Shown: piece by piece, positions 27,350 to 35,229 of the stretch
Layout: every line of letters starts with the position of its first letter
Numbering within the stretch: the first letter of the stretch is position 1
Assembly: GCF_020911865.1 (NCBI RefSeq)
Contig: NZ_CP087131.1
Span: 2,852,001 to 2,916,000, forward strand
Direction of reading: 5' to 3'
DNA length: 64,000 nucleotides
Source of the DNA: Chryseobacterium sp. C-71
GTDB taxonomy: Bacteria > Bacteroidota > Bacteroidia > Flavobacteriales > Weeksellaceae
Notes under the pieces: generated by a model
Database searches by the model: none
Told to the model about the DNA's origin: nothing
Seen by the model: only the letters and a program-made list of their open reading frames with translations
Program-made: the position numbers and the translations under genes

Positions 27350-27421
27350 TAGCCCGTAGGGGAGTCGAACCCCTCTTACCAGGATGAAAACCTGAGGTCC
27401 TAACCGATAGACGAACGGGCC
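27350..27421 (-). tRNA. tRNA-Glu (TTC), copy 1
   Basis: The minus strand folds as a 72-nt tRNA: acceptor GGCCCGT/ACGGGCT with a G-T first pair, D arm with GGTTAGG, anticodon loop TTTTCAT with anticodon TTC, and T arm GGGGTTCGACTCCCC. The discriminator is A and CCA is not encoded. It is identical to the copy at 27489-27560. Confidence 0.93.
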
Positions 27422-27488
27422 ATCTACCATCACACTATAAATAGCGGGTTAGTAATTTTGAATTTTTAAAAGTTTCAATTCTTTTTAG

Positions 27489-27560
27489 TAGCCCGTAGGG
27501 GAGTCGAACCCCTCTTACCAGGATGAAAACCTGAGGTCCTAACCGATAGACGAACGGGCC
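27489..27560 (-). tRNA. tRNA-Glu (TTC), copy 2
   Basis: Identical in all 72 nt to the copy at 27350-27421 and on the same strand, 67 bp upstream of it in transcript order. The two probably form one unit, possibly read through from rpsT, whose stop lies 8 bp away. Confidence 0.93.
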
Positions 27561-27568
27561 TACTATAA

Positions 27569-27823
27569 TTACGCTAACTTGTTAACGTGCTTAGTCAATT
27601 TACTTTTTAAGTTAGCCGCTTTGTTTTTGTGGATAATATTTTTCTTAGCTAATTTATCCAATAAAGCGATAACTTTTGGCAATTGTTCTGTTGCTGCAGT
27701 TTTGTCCTCTTCATTTCTTAACCCTTTGATTGCTGTTCTAGCAGTCTTGTGGTAATATCTGTTACGAACTTTTCTAACTTCGTTTTGTCTTATTCTTTTA
27801 AGAGCTGATTTATGATTTGCCAT
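27569..27823 (-). CDS. rpsT: 30S ribosomal protein S20
   Basis: S20 binds 16S rRNA early in small-subunit assembly. The protein [20 protein letters not shown] is the standard N-terminus, followed by basic helices and a C-terminus [17 protein letters not shown]; 84 residues is the normal length. A longer frame exists from 27844, but it would begin at the predicted -7 box (27842-27849), so the ATG at 27823 is the start. The two tRNA-Glu genes follow immediately downstream on the same strand. Confidence 0.97.
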   Translation of the reverse strand: MANHKSALKRIRQNEVRKVRNRYYHKTARTAIKGLRNEEDKTAATEQLPKVIALLDKLAKKNIIHKNKAANLKSKLTKHVNKLA

Positions 27824-27841
27824 ATCGTTCAAATGTGAGTG

Positions 27842-27872
27842 CAAATTTATAAACTTTTTTTATACCAGCCAA
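27842..27872 (-). promoter_or_regulatory. Promoter of rpsT
   Basis: On the minus strand TTG (27872-27870), 20 nt, then TAAATTTG (27849-27842) match both Bacteroidetes promoter elements exactly. The predicted start, about 27836, leaves a 13-nt leader before rpsT. Confidence 0.7.
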
Positions 27873-27896
27873 ATTTATTTTTAAAAAATTTGAACT

Positions 27897-28211
27897 TTAT
27901 TCTGAGAGGTATTTTTTGAGCTTATCTAATGCCTGTTCTAGTTTTATATTCTGTTGTTCTTTTTCTATTTTTCTGATAGTGCTTGTCAGCATATTCAGAG
28001 CATTGTTCCATTCCCCAGTGGTATTGGTGAACGTTATCCCGTCAATCAGTACCTCAAAGGCACTTCCCTCACCGTTCCTATAGAGTCTGAAACTTATTTT
28101 ATCATCTCTGCCTGTAATCCCTTCTTCATTGATCTTTAAATCGTAACTTTTTGGGTTCGAGTGGATTTTATTAAAAAGCAATTTTGCTTCCTGTATCTTT
28201 AAATCCGGCAT
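27897..28211 (-). CDS. Hypothetical small protein
   Basis: I do not recognise this 104-residue protein. It is hydrophilic without signal or membrane span. It has a mixed alpha/beta centre (GRDDKISFRLYRNGEGSAFEVLIDGITF) and a C-terminal helix rich in Lys, Glu and Gln (IRKIEKEQQNIKLEQALDKLKKYL) likely to form a coiled coil. It is transcribed from a promoter far upstream, leaving a long 5' untranslated region of about 140 nt. rpsT lies downstream with its own promoter. Confidence 0.65.
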   Translation of the reverse strand: MPDLKIQEAKLLFNKIHSNPKSYDLKINEEGITGRDDKISFRLYRNGEGSAFEVLIDGITFTNTTGEWNNALNMLTSTIRKIEKEQQNIKLEQALDKLKKYLSE

Positions 28212-28360
28212 GATATCAAATTTGGTAATCTAAGAGTTATGTACATTCTAGATTTACGACATATAAAGGTTTAAAGATTTGTCTGTAACAGATTATTATA
28301 AAAACCATTATTGTCATGAATTAAATTATAAGAACTCCCAATCTCCCTTTTAGGTTGGTG

Positions 28361-28389
28361 CAAAGGTAATATTTTTTTCTTTTTTTCAA
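28361..28389 (-). promoter_or_regulatory. Promoter with long leader for the 104-residue protein gene
   Basis: On the minus strand TTG (28389-28387), 18 nt, then TACCTTTG (28368-28361) match the full consensus. The transcript would start near 28355, leaving about 144 nt before the start codon at 28211. This is long for this genome and could hold a regulatory RNA or an unannotated small RNA. Confidence 0.6.
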
Positions 28390-28566
28390 AATAGAGATAT
28401 TAATTAAATGAAATTTTTTGTTAAAAAGCTAATTATCAGGTTCAAAATAATGTCTGAATAGTGATTTTTTTCAAATGTATTTCAAAATTAAAGATATTTT
28501 ATGCCTATTTCAGTTGCGATGATGAATAATTTTTTTTCAAACGGATTCCGAATGAAATAATAATTC

Positions 28567-28574
28567 TAATTTTG
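28567..28574 (+). promoter_or_regulatory. -7 box of the response regulator gene
   Basis: TAATTTTG matches TAnnTTTG. The expected start near 28580 gives a 14-nt leader and supports the TTG start codon at 28594. No -33 TTG is visible at the normal spacing. Confidence 0.4.
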
Positions 28575-28593
28575 AACATTATATTTTACAGCA

Positions 28594-29946
28594 TTGAACA
28601 CCATTTTAATCATTGATGATGAAGCGAAAATAAGATCGCTTCTCTCAAGAATCATCGCCCTGGAAGGTTTTGAAGTTTTCGAAGCGAGCAATCTGAAGAG
28701 TGGATTGAAGAAACTCGAAACCTCAGAGATCGATATCGTTATCTGCGATGTCAAACTACCCGACGGAAACGGAGTGGAATGCTCTAAAATTATAAAAGAT
28801 AAATTTCCTAGCGTAGAAATTATTCTCTTAACAGCTTTTGGAAACATTCCCGACGGCGTTCTGGCGATTAAAAACGGTGCGTTTGATTACATTACAAAAG
28901 GTGACGACAATACCAGAATTCTTCCTCTCATTTATAAAGCATCTGAAAAAGTTGCGTTAAACAAACGCGTTTTGCATCTGGAAAAGCAACTCAACAGAAA
29001 ACAATCATTTGACAGCATCATAGGAAAATCATCAGCAATCACCAAAGTGGTAGATTCTGCAAGAAAAGTCGCAACTACCGATGCTACCGTTCTTTTGACG
29101 GGCGAAACGGGTACCGGAAAAGAGGTTTTTGCGCAAGCCATTCACCATGCTAGTAATAGGAATAAAAATAATTTCATTGCCATTAATTGTTCGGCTTTTG
29201 GAAAAGATTTGCTGGAAAATGAATTATTTGGTCACAAAGCAGGTGCTTTTACCGGAGCTCTGAAAGACAGCAAAGGTATTTTTGAAGAAGCCAATCTGGG
29301 AACTGTTTTTTTGGATGAAATCGGTGAGATGCCGTTGGATTTGCAGGCAAAACTTTTGCGTGTTTTAGAATCGGGAGAATTTCTGAAAGTGGGTGACAAT
29401 AAGCCTATTAAAACGGATGTGAGAATCATCGCTGCCACCAACAGAGATCTGGAAACTGAAATCGAAAAAGGGAATTTCCGTGAAGACTTATATTATAGAA
29501 TTAATATTTTTCAGATTAAGCTTCCTTCTTTAAGAGAAAGAGTGGCTGATATTGAATTACTTGTCAATTTCTTCCTGAAAAGTTTTTCGCTCAAGACCGG
29601 GAAAAATATCACTTCCGTCTCTTTGGATTATTTAAAAGCATTAAGAAATCATCTCTGGAAAGGTAACATCCGTGAGCTTCGAAATGTAATTGAGAGAAGT
29701 GTTATTCTCACAGATTCATCTGAATTAGAAATAGATAGTCTTCCTTTAGATATTTCGGTCTACAATAACGAGATAGATTCTTCTCAAACCAAAATGATGT
29801 CTGCTTTCTCTATGGCGAGTGCTGAGAAAATGCAGATTCAGAAAGTTCTTAATCATACCAAAGGCAATAAAGCCGAAGCTGCCCGTTTACTCGAAATCGG
29901 CATTGCCACCTTGTACCGAAAGGTAGAAGAGTATAAAATTTCTTAA
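28594..29946 (+). CDS. Sigma-54-dependent response regulator (NtrC type)
   Basis: The 450 residues are in NtrC order. The receiver domain (about 1-118) has DDE near residue 8 and the phosphorylated Asp in IVICDVKLPDG. A AAA+ domain follows with Walker A GETGTGKE, the sigma-54 contact loop GAFTGA and Walker B VFLDEIGEMP. The C-terminal Fis helix-turn-helix contains GNKAEAARLLEIGIATLYRKVEEY. The start is TTG (residues NTILIIDDEAKIR). It sits upstream of the kdp operon, whose sensor genes lie at the far end, so it is probably the KdpE equivalent; classical KdpE is OmpR-type, not sigma-54 dependent. The gene is closed by its own terminator. Confidence 0.92.
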   Translation: MNTILIIDDEAKIRSLLSRIIALEGFEVFEASNLKSGLKKLETSEIDIVICDVKLPDGNGVECSKIIKDKFPSVEIILLTAFGNIPDGVLAIKNGAFDYITKGDDNTRILPLIYKASEKVALNKRVLHLEKQLNRKQSFDSIIGKSSAITKVVDSARKVATTDATVLLTGETGTGKEVFAQAIHHASNRNKNNFIAINCSAFGKDLLENELFGHKAGAFTGALKDSKGIFEEANLGTVFLDEIGEMPLDLQAKLLRVLESGEFLKVGDNKPIKTDVRIIAATNRDLETEIEKGNFREDLYYRINIFQIKLPSLRERVADIELLVNFFLKSFSLKTGKNITSVSLDYLKALRNHLWKGNIRELRNVIERSVILTDSSELEIDSLPLDISVYNNEIDSSQTKMMSAFSMASAEKMQIQKVLNHTKGNKAEAARLLEIGIATLYRKVEEYKIS

Positions 29947-29969
29947 AAAATAATTCCATTCTGATAACG

Positions 29970-29995
29970 ACCCTATCATTTTGATAGGGTTTTTT
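29970..29995 (+). terminator. Intrinsic terminator after the response regulator
   Basis: ACCCTATCA (29970-29978) and TGATAGGGT (29982-29990) form a 9-bp stem with a 3-nt loop, followed by T residues to 29995. Confidence 0.9.
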
Positions 29996-30076
29996 GTGTT
30001 TTGAAATGTTTTGAATTTGATTTAATTAATTGGTTTTCAATTTATTGTGTGTTTTTGTTGTTCAAGGGAATAAATC

Positions 30077-30466
30077 TTGGCATTAGAGATTCAAAACAAA
30101 TTAAAAATGAATCATACAGATGCTGTAAGAGAAATCGTAAAAATCATCCCTGAATCTCAGGAAGATTTTAAAGAGTCTTACAAAACAAAAACTCCATTTA
30201 TGGTGATCAGTATTTTCACCAAACAAATCAAAAAACTGATTAAAAATCATGATCAGAAAATTCTGATGAAGTCGATTACCAAGATGAATCAGCTTTATAA
30301 CAAAGGGGATCAGGCATTAAAGAACGCTATCGAAAACATTTTCATTTATTCTTTAGACAGTCTTACGTTTTGTTGTGAACCTTCATACAAAGATTTGATT
30401 TTTTCTAAAATGTCACCAAGTCTTCAAAACAACTACTTACGCCAGGTTTATAAATCAGGAATTTAA
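30077..30466 (+). CDS. Kdp-locus soluble protein, paralog 1 (DUF7674-like)
   Basis: A 129-residue helical protein without signal or membrane span. It is related to the protein at 30804-31184: both share the plan TDAVREIVKIIPESQED ... QIKKLIKNHDQ ... KMNQLYNKGDQALKNAIENIFIYSLDSL, which matches VEYLKVFFPSV ... INISIKRMYWIYKNGNSYIRYIIENLFIRSFASL in the paralog. I believe it belongs to DUF7674 but cannot confirm. It opens the kdp gene group. The first usable codon is TTG at 30077; an ATG at 30107 (MNHTDAV) is the alternative. A role in regulating the pump is inferred from position. Confidence 0.65.
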   Translation: MALEIQNKLKMNHTDAVREIVKIIPESQEDFKESYKTKTPFMVISIFTKQIKKLIKNHDQKILMKSITKMNQLYNKGDQALKNAIENIFIYSLDSLTFCCEPSYKDLIFSKMSPSLQNNYLRQVYKSGI

Positions 30467-30479
30467 AAATTTTAAAGAA

Positions 30480-30569
30480 ATGAAATCGCCATGATTTGGA
30501 AATACAAAATTGTATTGAAGATTCAGCGATTGCATATGACCTTTAAAAAACAATAAAAATCTACATATG
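30480..30569 (+). promoter_or_regulatory. Leader-like repeated element, copy B (kdp operon)
   Basis: This copy matches element A over three blocks: AAATCGCCATGATTTGGAAA (30483-30502), TGAAGAT-N4-CGATT (30516-30531), and ATGACCTTTAAAAAACAATA (30536-30555) leading to TACATATGAAA at the start codon at 30567. Its variable middle forms its own hairpin AATACA/TGTATT (30501-30516). AATCG (30484-30488) can pair with CGATT (30527-30531). It lies between the first paralog gene and the first micropeptide gene. A 21-codon frame inside it (30491-30556) is not conserved in copies A or C, so RNA function is preferred. Confidence 0.6.
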
Positions 30570-30707
30570 AAATCAAAAATCAGAAAAATAGGAGACTGGA
30601 AACTCTTAAAGTCTACCCGTGAAAAGCACAACCTCGAAGTCATTACGATCAATATTGCTGTAATCCTTGGTGTTTTTGTAGCCGCTGCGATTCTGCAGGT
30701 TAATTAA
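30567..30707 (+). CDS. Kdp-locus micropeptide 1 (46 aa, one membrane span)
   Basis: The ATG at the end of element B opens a 46-residue frame. The N-terminal half is basic and helical (MKSKIRKIGDWKLLKSTREK), and the second half is a single hydrophobic span (VITINIAVILGVFVAAAILQV). It is too short for normal gene finders. The next gene starts 11 nt after its stop. Position inside the kdp operon, together with three further one-span peptides, suggests a pump accessory subunit. I know no homolog. Confidence 0.6.
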   Translation: MKSKIRKIGDWKLLKSTREKHNLEVITINIAVILGVFVAAAILQVN

Positions 30708-30718
30708 AATTAAATAAA

Positions 30719-30802
30719 ATGATAACAATTATTCTATTAATCACTGCGGTTGTGTTATTTGTTTTGTTTTACCGTCTTGTTGAATATTTCGACAAAATCT
30801 AA
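30719..30802 (+). CDS. Kdp-locus micropeptide 2 (27 aa, KdpF-like)
   Basis: ATG ATA ACA ATT begins a 27-residue peptide, MITIILLITAVVLFVLFYRL followed by VEYFDKI: one hydrophobic helix and a short charged tail. In size and layout it resembles KdpF, the small stabilising subunit of KdpFABC, but the tail differs from the usual KPEKF ending found in the later peptide at 31187. It ends 1 nt before the start of the second soluble paralog. It may be a second KdpF variant. Confidence 0.55.
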   Translation: MITIILLITAVVLFVLFYRLVEYFDKI

Positions 30803-30803
30803 A

Positions 30804-31184
30804 ATGTTAAACAAAATAAACAGATTCACCGCTGTAGAATATCTGAAAGTTTTTTTTCCGTCGGTTCGAAGAGAGATTGTTGCACTTTCTGAGCAAAACA
30901 ATTTCCCGGGAGTGATACAGGTTATGATTGATAATATGAAAATAGATACGCAAAAATCAAACGTACAGAAAATCAATATTTCAATCAAAAGAATGTACTG
31001 GATTTACAAAAACGGAAATTCTTACATCAGATACATTATAGAGAATCTCTTTATACGCTCATTTGCAAGTCTGAGGAAAAGTCTAAAACCGCAACAGTGG
31101 AGATTTCTGTATCAGGAAATCCCAAAAGATTTTAGAATGGTATACAGCGAACAAACAAAAAAAGATCAAGATCTAAAATTCTAA
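30804..31184 (+). CDS. Kdp-locus soluble protein, paralog 2 (DUF7674-like)
   Basis: A 126-residue protein (MLNKINRFTAVEYLKVFF...) related to the product of 30077-30466 across its whole length. It is helical and basic, with no signal or membrane segment. A longer frame begins upstream with TTG at 30750, but it overlaps micropeptide 2; the ATG at 30804 aligns with the paralog and follows the micropeptide stop by one base, so it is preferred. Alternation of soluble paralogs with one-span peptides in the same operon suggests that they act together at the membrane, as inference. Confidence 0.65.
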   Translation: MLNKINRFTAVEYLKVFFPSVRREIVALSEQNNFPGVIQVMIDNMKIDTQKSNVQKINISIKRMYWIYKNGNSYIRYIIENLFIRSFASLRKSLKPQQWRFLYQEIPKDFRMVYSEQTKKDQDLKF

Positions 31185-31186
31185 AA

Positions 31187-31264
31187 ATGACCCTACTATT
31201 TTTTATATCAATAGCCATATTCATTTATATCTGCTATGTGCTCGTAAAGCCGGAAAAATTTTAA
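31187..31264 (+). CDS. kdpF: K+-transporting ATPase subunit KdpF
   Basis: A 25-residue peptide, MTLLFFISIAIFIYICYVLV ending KPEKF. Single-span KdpF subunits end in a similar Lys-Pro-Glu-Lys-Phe-type tail and stabilise the KdpABC complex. The ATG begins 2 nt after the stop of the preceding gene, and kdpA follows after one more micropeptide. It was found by reading the gap, being far below normal gene length limits. Confidence 0.8.
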   Translation: MTLLFFISIAIFIYICYVLVKPEKF

Positions 31265-31281
31265 AACCAATTAATAAGCAA

Positions 31282-31401
31282 ATGAACCGTAAGATCATAC
31301 ATCAAATAAAAGAGTGGGGAATTCTGATTTTCTGGATCAGCTTCATCATTGCTTTTTTGTACTTGGTGATTACCGTAAAAGAATTTGCACTAATTCATTA
31401 A
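31282..31401 (+). CDS. Kdp-locus micropeptide 3 (39 aa, one membrane span)
   Basis: A 39-residue peptide with a basic start (MNRKIIHQIKEWG) and one hydrophobic span (ILIFWISFIIAFLYLVITV). It lies between kdpF and kdpA, ending 7 nt before the kdpA ATG, so it is certainly cotranscribed. Not a known Kdp subunit to my knowledge. The basic-start plus single-span plan is shared with micropeptide 1. Confidence 0.6.
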   Translation: MNRKIIHQIKEWGILIFWISFIIAFLYLVITVKEFALIH

Positions 31402-31408
31402 ACAAACT

Positions 31409-33097
31409 ATGAACACTGAAATTTTAGGCGTTGTAGCAATGTTTGTCATAACATTGCTGTTGGCGATACCTTTTGGAAAGTATATTTCAAAAGTATTCAC
31501 AGGAGAAAAAACATTTCTGGATCCTGTTTTCAAACCCGTAGAAAGATTTTTCTACAAAATATCAGGAATCGATCCTGATCATGAAATGAACTGGAAACAG
31601 CATCTGATCGCACTTTTAACCATCAACTTTTTATGGTTTTTCATCAGTATGCTCGTTCTGATGAATATGAGCTGGCTTCCGCTCAATCCGGACGGAAATC
31701 CGGGTATGTCGCCGGATCTGGCATTTAATACAACAATTTCTTTCCTCGTCAATTGTAATTTACAGCATTATTCAGGTGAAACAGGATTAAGTTATCTCGG
31801 ACAGATATGGCTGATGTTTCTTCAATTTGTTTCCGCTGCAACAGGGATCGCAGCAGCAATCGTTGTATTCAAAGCTTTCCGCGAAAAAACAACCGAAAAA
31901 CTAGGTAATTTTTATGATTATTTGCTAAAATCAATCACAAGAATTTTGCTGCCTCTTTCATTCTTAATGGGTTTAGTATTGGTTTTTCAGGGAATGCCGA
32001 TGACGTTTGAAGGAAAGGATAAGATGATTACGCTGGAAGGTAAAAATATGGAAGTTTCTACAGGACCTGTTGCTGCTTTTGTGCCTATAAAACATATAGG
32101 AACGAATGGCGGTGGATTTTTTGGAGTAAATTCAGCTCATCCGCTAGAAAACCCGAACTATTTTACCAATATGGTAGAAATGGTTTCACAGTTGATTATT
32201 CCAATGGCAATGGTTTTTGCTTTTGGTTATTTCATCAGAAGAAATAAATTTGGATACATGATTTTTGGAGTCATGACCATCGGATTTCTTTTACTTGCAG
32301 TTCCTACAGTTGTAATGGAAATGAACGGAAATCCTGCAATCAGCCAGATGGGAATTGATCAGTCACTCGGTGCAATGGAAGGAAAAGAAATCCGTTTTGG
32401 TTCTGCCGCTTCAGGATTCTGGAGTATTGTAACTACGGTTATTTCTACGGGTTCTGTGAACTCAATGCACGACAGTTCGATGCCGCTTTCCGGGATGACA
32501 CAGATGCTTGCGATGATGGTTAACGCATTTTTTGGCGGTGACGGAGTAGGGATCTTAAATATATTCATCTACATCATTCTTGCAGTGTTCATCAGCGGAT
32601 TGATGGTCGGCCGTACTCCGGAATTTATGGGCAAAAAGATTGAAGCCAGAGAAATGAAAATTGCGATGATCATTGCATTGCTTCATCCGTTTCTTATTTT
32701 GGTAGGTGCAGCAATAGCTGCTTATTTCCCCGCAGTCGGAACTTCTACACTCAATAATCCTGGATTCCACGGTTTCAGTGAAGTGCTTTACGAATATACA
32801 TCTTCAGCAGCCAACAACGGAAGTGGTTTTGAAGGTCTGGGTGATAATAATCCTTTCTGGAATATTTCTACAGGAATTGTCTTGTTGGTCGGTCGTTTCT
32901 TACCGATTATCGGTCCTGTAGCAATTGCCGGATTACTGGCTCAGAAAAAATATATTCCTGAAGGAGAAGGAACGCTGAAAACAGATACTTCAACATTCGG
33001 ACTGATGACTTTTGCAGTGATCGCAATTATTGCAGCATTATCATTCTTCCCGGCATTGGCATTGGGTCCAATTGCAGAATATTTTTCATTAAGATAA
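31409..33097 (+). CDS. kdpA: K+-transporting ATPase subunit KdpA
   Basis: KdpA is the potassium-selective channel-like subunit of KdpFABC and sits in the inner membrane. The 562 residues match the usual length. Four filter-like loops are visible, including NCNLQHYSGETGLSY, GTNGGGFFGVNSAHPLENPN, STGSVNSMHDSSMPLSGM and TSSAANNGSGFEGLGDNNPF. Many hydrophobic helices separate them. The gene is followed by kdpB after 20 bp. Confidence 0.98.
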   Translation: MNTEILGVVAMFVITLLLAIPFGKYISKVFTGEKTFLDPVFKPVERFFYKISGIDPDHEMNWKQHLIALLTINFLWFFISMLVLMNMSWLPLNPDGNPGMSPDLAFNTTISFLVNCNLQHYSGETGLSYLGQIWLMFLQFVSAATGIAAAIVVFKAFREKTTEKLGNFYDYLLKSITRILLPLSFLMGLVLVFQGMPMTFEGKDKMITLEGKNMEVSTGPVAAFVPIKHIGTNGGGFFGVNSAHPLENPNYFTNMVEMVSQLIIPMAMVFAFGYFIRRNKFGYMIFGVMTIGFLLLAVPTVVMEMNGNPAISQMGIDQSLGAMEGKEIRFGSAASGFWSIVTTVISTGSVNSMHDSSMPLSGMTQMLAMMVNAFFGGDGVGILNIFIYIILAVFISGLMVGRTPEFMGKKIEAREMKIAMIIALLHPFLILVGAAIAAYFPAVGTSTLNNPGFHGFSEVLYEYTSSAANNGSGFEGLGDNNPFWNISTGIVLLVGRFLPIIGPVAIAGLLAQKKYIPEGEGTLKTDTSTFGLMTFAVIAIIAALSFFPALALGPIAEYFSLR

Positions 33098-33117
33098 ATT
33101 AAAATAACAGATTAAAA

Positions 33118-35127
33118 ATGGCTCAAAATAAATCTTTGTTTCAAAAAGAATTGGTTCAGGAAGCATTGAAACAGTCTTTTGTGAAACTGAATCCGAAACT
33201 GATGTTTAAAAATCCCGTCATGTTTCTTGTATGGCTCGGTACATTGGTGATGTTTTTTGTAAGCGTGTGGACTTTGACAGGAGAAAAATCTCAGGGAAGT
33301 TTTGCTTACAATTTCACGGTATTCATCATTCTTTTACTCACCGTTCTGTTTGGGAATTTTGCCGAAGCAATTGCCGAAGCAAGAGGAAAAGCCCAGGCAG
33401 ACAGTCTTCGTAAAACCAGAGAAGAAACGCCTGCAAAACTTCAAAATGGCGAAACAATTTCTTCATCTAAATTACAGAAAGGAGATGTTTTCGTTTGCGA
33501 AGCCGGAGATATCATCCCTTCAGACGGAGAGATCATCGAAGGGCTTGCAACAATTGATGAAAGTGCGATTACCGGAGAATCTGCTCCTGTCATTCGTGAA
33601 TCTGGAGGTGATAAAAGTTCTGTAACAGGAGGAACAAAAGTTTTGTCGGATAAAATTGTTGTACAGGTTACAACGCAACCCGGAGAAAGCTTTTTAGATA
33701 AAATGATTGCCTTGGTAGAAGGTGCTTCAAGACAAAAAACGCCTAATGAAATTGCCTTGACGATTTTGCTGGCAGGTTTTACATTGGTTTTTATTATCGT
33801 TTGTGTGACCTTGAAACCGTTTGCAGATTATTCTAATGTCACGATTACCATTGCATCATTTATCTCACTTTTTGTTTGTTTAATTCCTACTACTATTGGC
33901 GGATTGTTATCTGCCATCGGAATTGCCGGGATGGACAGAGCATTGCGTGCCAATGTCATCACCAAAAGCGGTAGAGCAGTAGAAACAGCTGGAGATATCG
34001 ACGTTTTACTTTTAGATAAAACAGGGACAATCACCATCGGAAACCGTAAGGCAACAAGTTTTTATCCTGCTAACCAAGTTGATGAAAAACAATTAATCAA
34101 AGCGGCTGTTTTGAGTTCAATGGCAGATGAAACTCCCGAAGGAAAATCAATCATTGAGTTGGCGGGAATCAATCCTTTAAGCTATGAAATCAGTAATCCT
34201 CAGTTTATCAAATTTACCGCAGAAACCAGAAGTTCAGGAATTGATTACGACGGAAACCGCATCCGAAAAGGAGCAACCGACGCCATCAGAAAAATATCTG
34301 AAGCTGCTGGAAATATTTTTCCACAAGAAATTGATTTAAAAGTTAAAGAAATTTCTCAGAATGGAGGAACGCCACTCGTAGTTTCAGAAAATGAAAATGT
34401 TTTGGGATTGATTGAACTTCAGGATATCATTAAACCAGGAATCAGCGAACGTTTTGAACGTCTCCGAAAAATGGGTATTAAAACAGTGATGGTCACCGGT
34501 GACAATCCACTGACTGCAAAATTTATTGCTGAAAAAGCGGGTGTTGACGATTTTATTGCCGAAGCGAAACCGGAAGATAAAATGAACTACATCAAAAAAG
34601 AACAGCAGGAAGGTCGTCTGGTTGCCATGATGGGAGACGGTACCAATGATGCTCCAGCATTGGCTCAGGCTGATGTAGGTGTAGCAATGAACAGCGGAAC
34701 TCAGGCTGCAAAAGAAGCCGGAAACATGGTTGATTTAGATAATGATCCGACAAAATTAATAGAAGTTGTGGAGATTGGTAAACAGTTGCTGATGACTAGA
34801 GGAACGCTGACGACATTCAGTATCGCCAATGATGTTGCGAAGTATTTTGCCATTATTCCTGCATTGTTTATCACGGCAATTCCTGCTTTGCAAGGTTTAA
34901 ATATCATGAATCTTCACAGTCCGGAAAGTGCAATTTTATCGGCAGTCATTTTCAATGCGATTATCATTCCGATACTGATTCCGCTGGCATTGAAAGGGGT
35001 GGCTTATAAACCAATCGGCGCATCGGCGTTGCTCAGAAGGAATTTATTCATCTTCGGATTGGGCGGAGTTATTATTCCTTTTATCGGAATTAAAATCATT
35101 GACATCATTGTATCCTTATTTTTCTAA
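33118..35127 (+). CDS. kdpB: K+-transporting ATPase subunit KdpB (P-type ATPase)
   Basis: KdpB hydrolyses ATP to drive K+ transport through KdpA. The 669 residues carry the actuator motif TGES in [15 protein letters not shown] (near residue 152), the phosphorylation site [10 protein letters not shown] (about 296-305), and the hinge [20 protein letters not shown]. Length and order match KdpB of other bacteria. The gene ends 102 bp before kdpC; that gap holds a long hairpin with a T-run. Confidence 0.98.
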   Translation: MAQNKSLFQKELVQEALKQSFVKLNPKLMFKNPVMFLVWLGTLVMFFVSVWTLTGEKSQGSFAYNFTVFIILLLTVLFGNFAEAIAEARGKAQADSLRKTREETPAKLQNGETISSSKLQKGDVFVCEAGDIIPSDGEIIEGLATIDESAITGESAPVIRESGGDKSSVTGGTKVLSDKIVVQVTTQPGESFLDKMIALVEGASRQKTPNEIALTILLAGFTLVFIIVCVTLKPFADYSNVTITIASFISLFVCLIPTTIGGLLSAIGIAGMDRALRANVITKSGRAVETAGDIDVLLLDKTGTITIGNRKATSFYPANQVDEKQLIKAAVLSSMADETPEGKSIIELAGINPLSYEISNPQFIKFTAETRSSGIDYDGNRIRKGATDAIRKISEAAGNIFPQEIDLKVKEISQNGGTPLVVSENENVLGLIELQDIIKPGISERFERLRKMGIKTVMVTGDNPLTAKFIAEKAGVDDFIAEAKPEDKMNYIKKEQQEGRLVAMMGDGTNDAPALAQADVGVAMNSGTQAAKEAGNMVDLDNDPTKLIEVVEIGKQLLMTRGTLTTFSIANDVAKYFAIIPALFITAIPALQGLNIMNLHSPESAILSAVIFNAIIIPILIPLALKGVAYKPIGASALLRRNLFIFGLGGVIIPFIGIKIIDIIVSLFF

Positions 35128-35136
35128 ATAGCTCAC

Positions 35137-35216
35137 AGGCACGGCAGGAAGAGACTTTTATCATGTAACTTTTCGTCCTTTTAACTATCTCAATTCTTCC
35201 TGTTTCATGCCTTTTT
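35137..35216 (+). terminator. Hairpin with T-run between kdpB and kdpC (attenuator?)
   Basis: AGGC (35137-35140) and CAGGAAGA (35145-35152) pair with TCTTCCTG (35195-35202) and GCCT (35209-35212), giving a long interrupted hairpin. The last arm runs into five T residues. It looks like a leaky terminator or processing site that could reduce kdpC relative to kdpAB. The loop is 42 nt, so strength is uncertain. Confidence 0.5.
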
Positions 35217-35229
35217 AAATTATTATCAA

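Larger units (their letters stand above)
28212..28593. other. AT-rich divergent intergenic region
   Basis: This 382-bp gap separates the 104-residue protein gene (minus) from the Kdp response regulator (plus). It holds a minus-strand promoter at 28361-28389, the long leader it produces, and a plus-strand -7 box at 28567-28574. The leader contains a GC-richer patch at 28332-28364 with CCC/GGG pairing potential. No small ORF was convincing. Confidence 0.5.

Noticed and set aside
28594..29946. The response regulator as part of a nitrogen (NtrC) system
   Set aside because: No glutamine-synthetase or nitrogen genes are near, and the locus holds kdp genes plus a kinase, so a Kdp role fits better.
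30077..30094. Sigma-54 promoter TTGGCAT...ATTC before the kdp genes
   Set aside because: The -24 part is acceptable, but the -12 lacks the invariant GC and the site lies inside a likely coding region.
30491..30556. A 21-codon frame (MIWKYKIVLK...) inside element B
   Set aside because: Copy A has one base fewer and stops after seven codons, and copy C encodes an unrelated peptide. Conservation is at the RNA level, so I did not list it as a gene.
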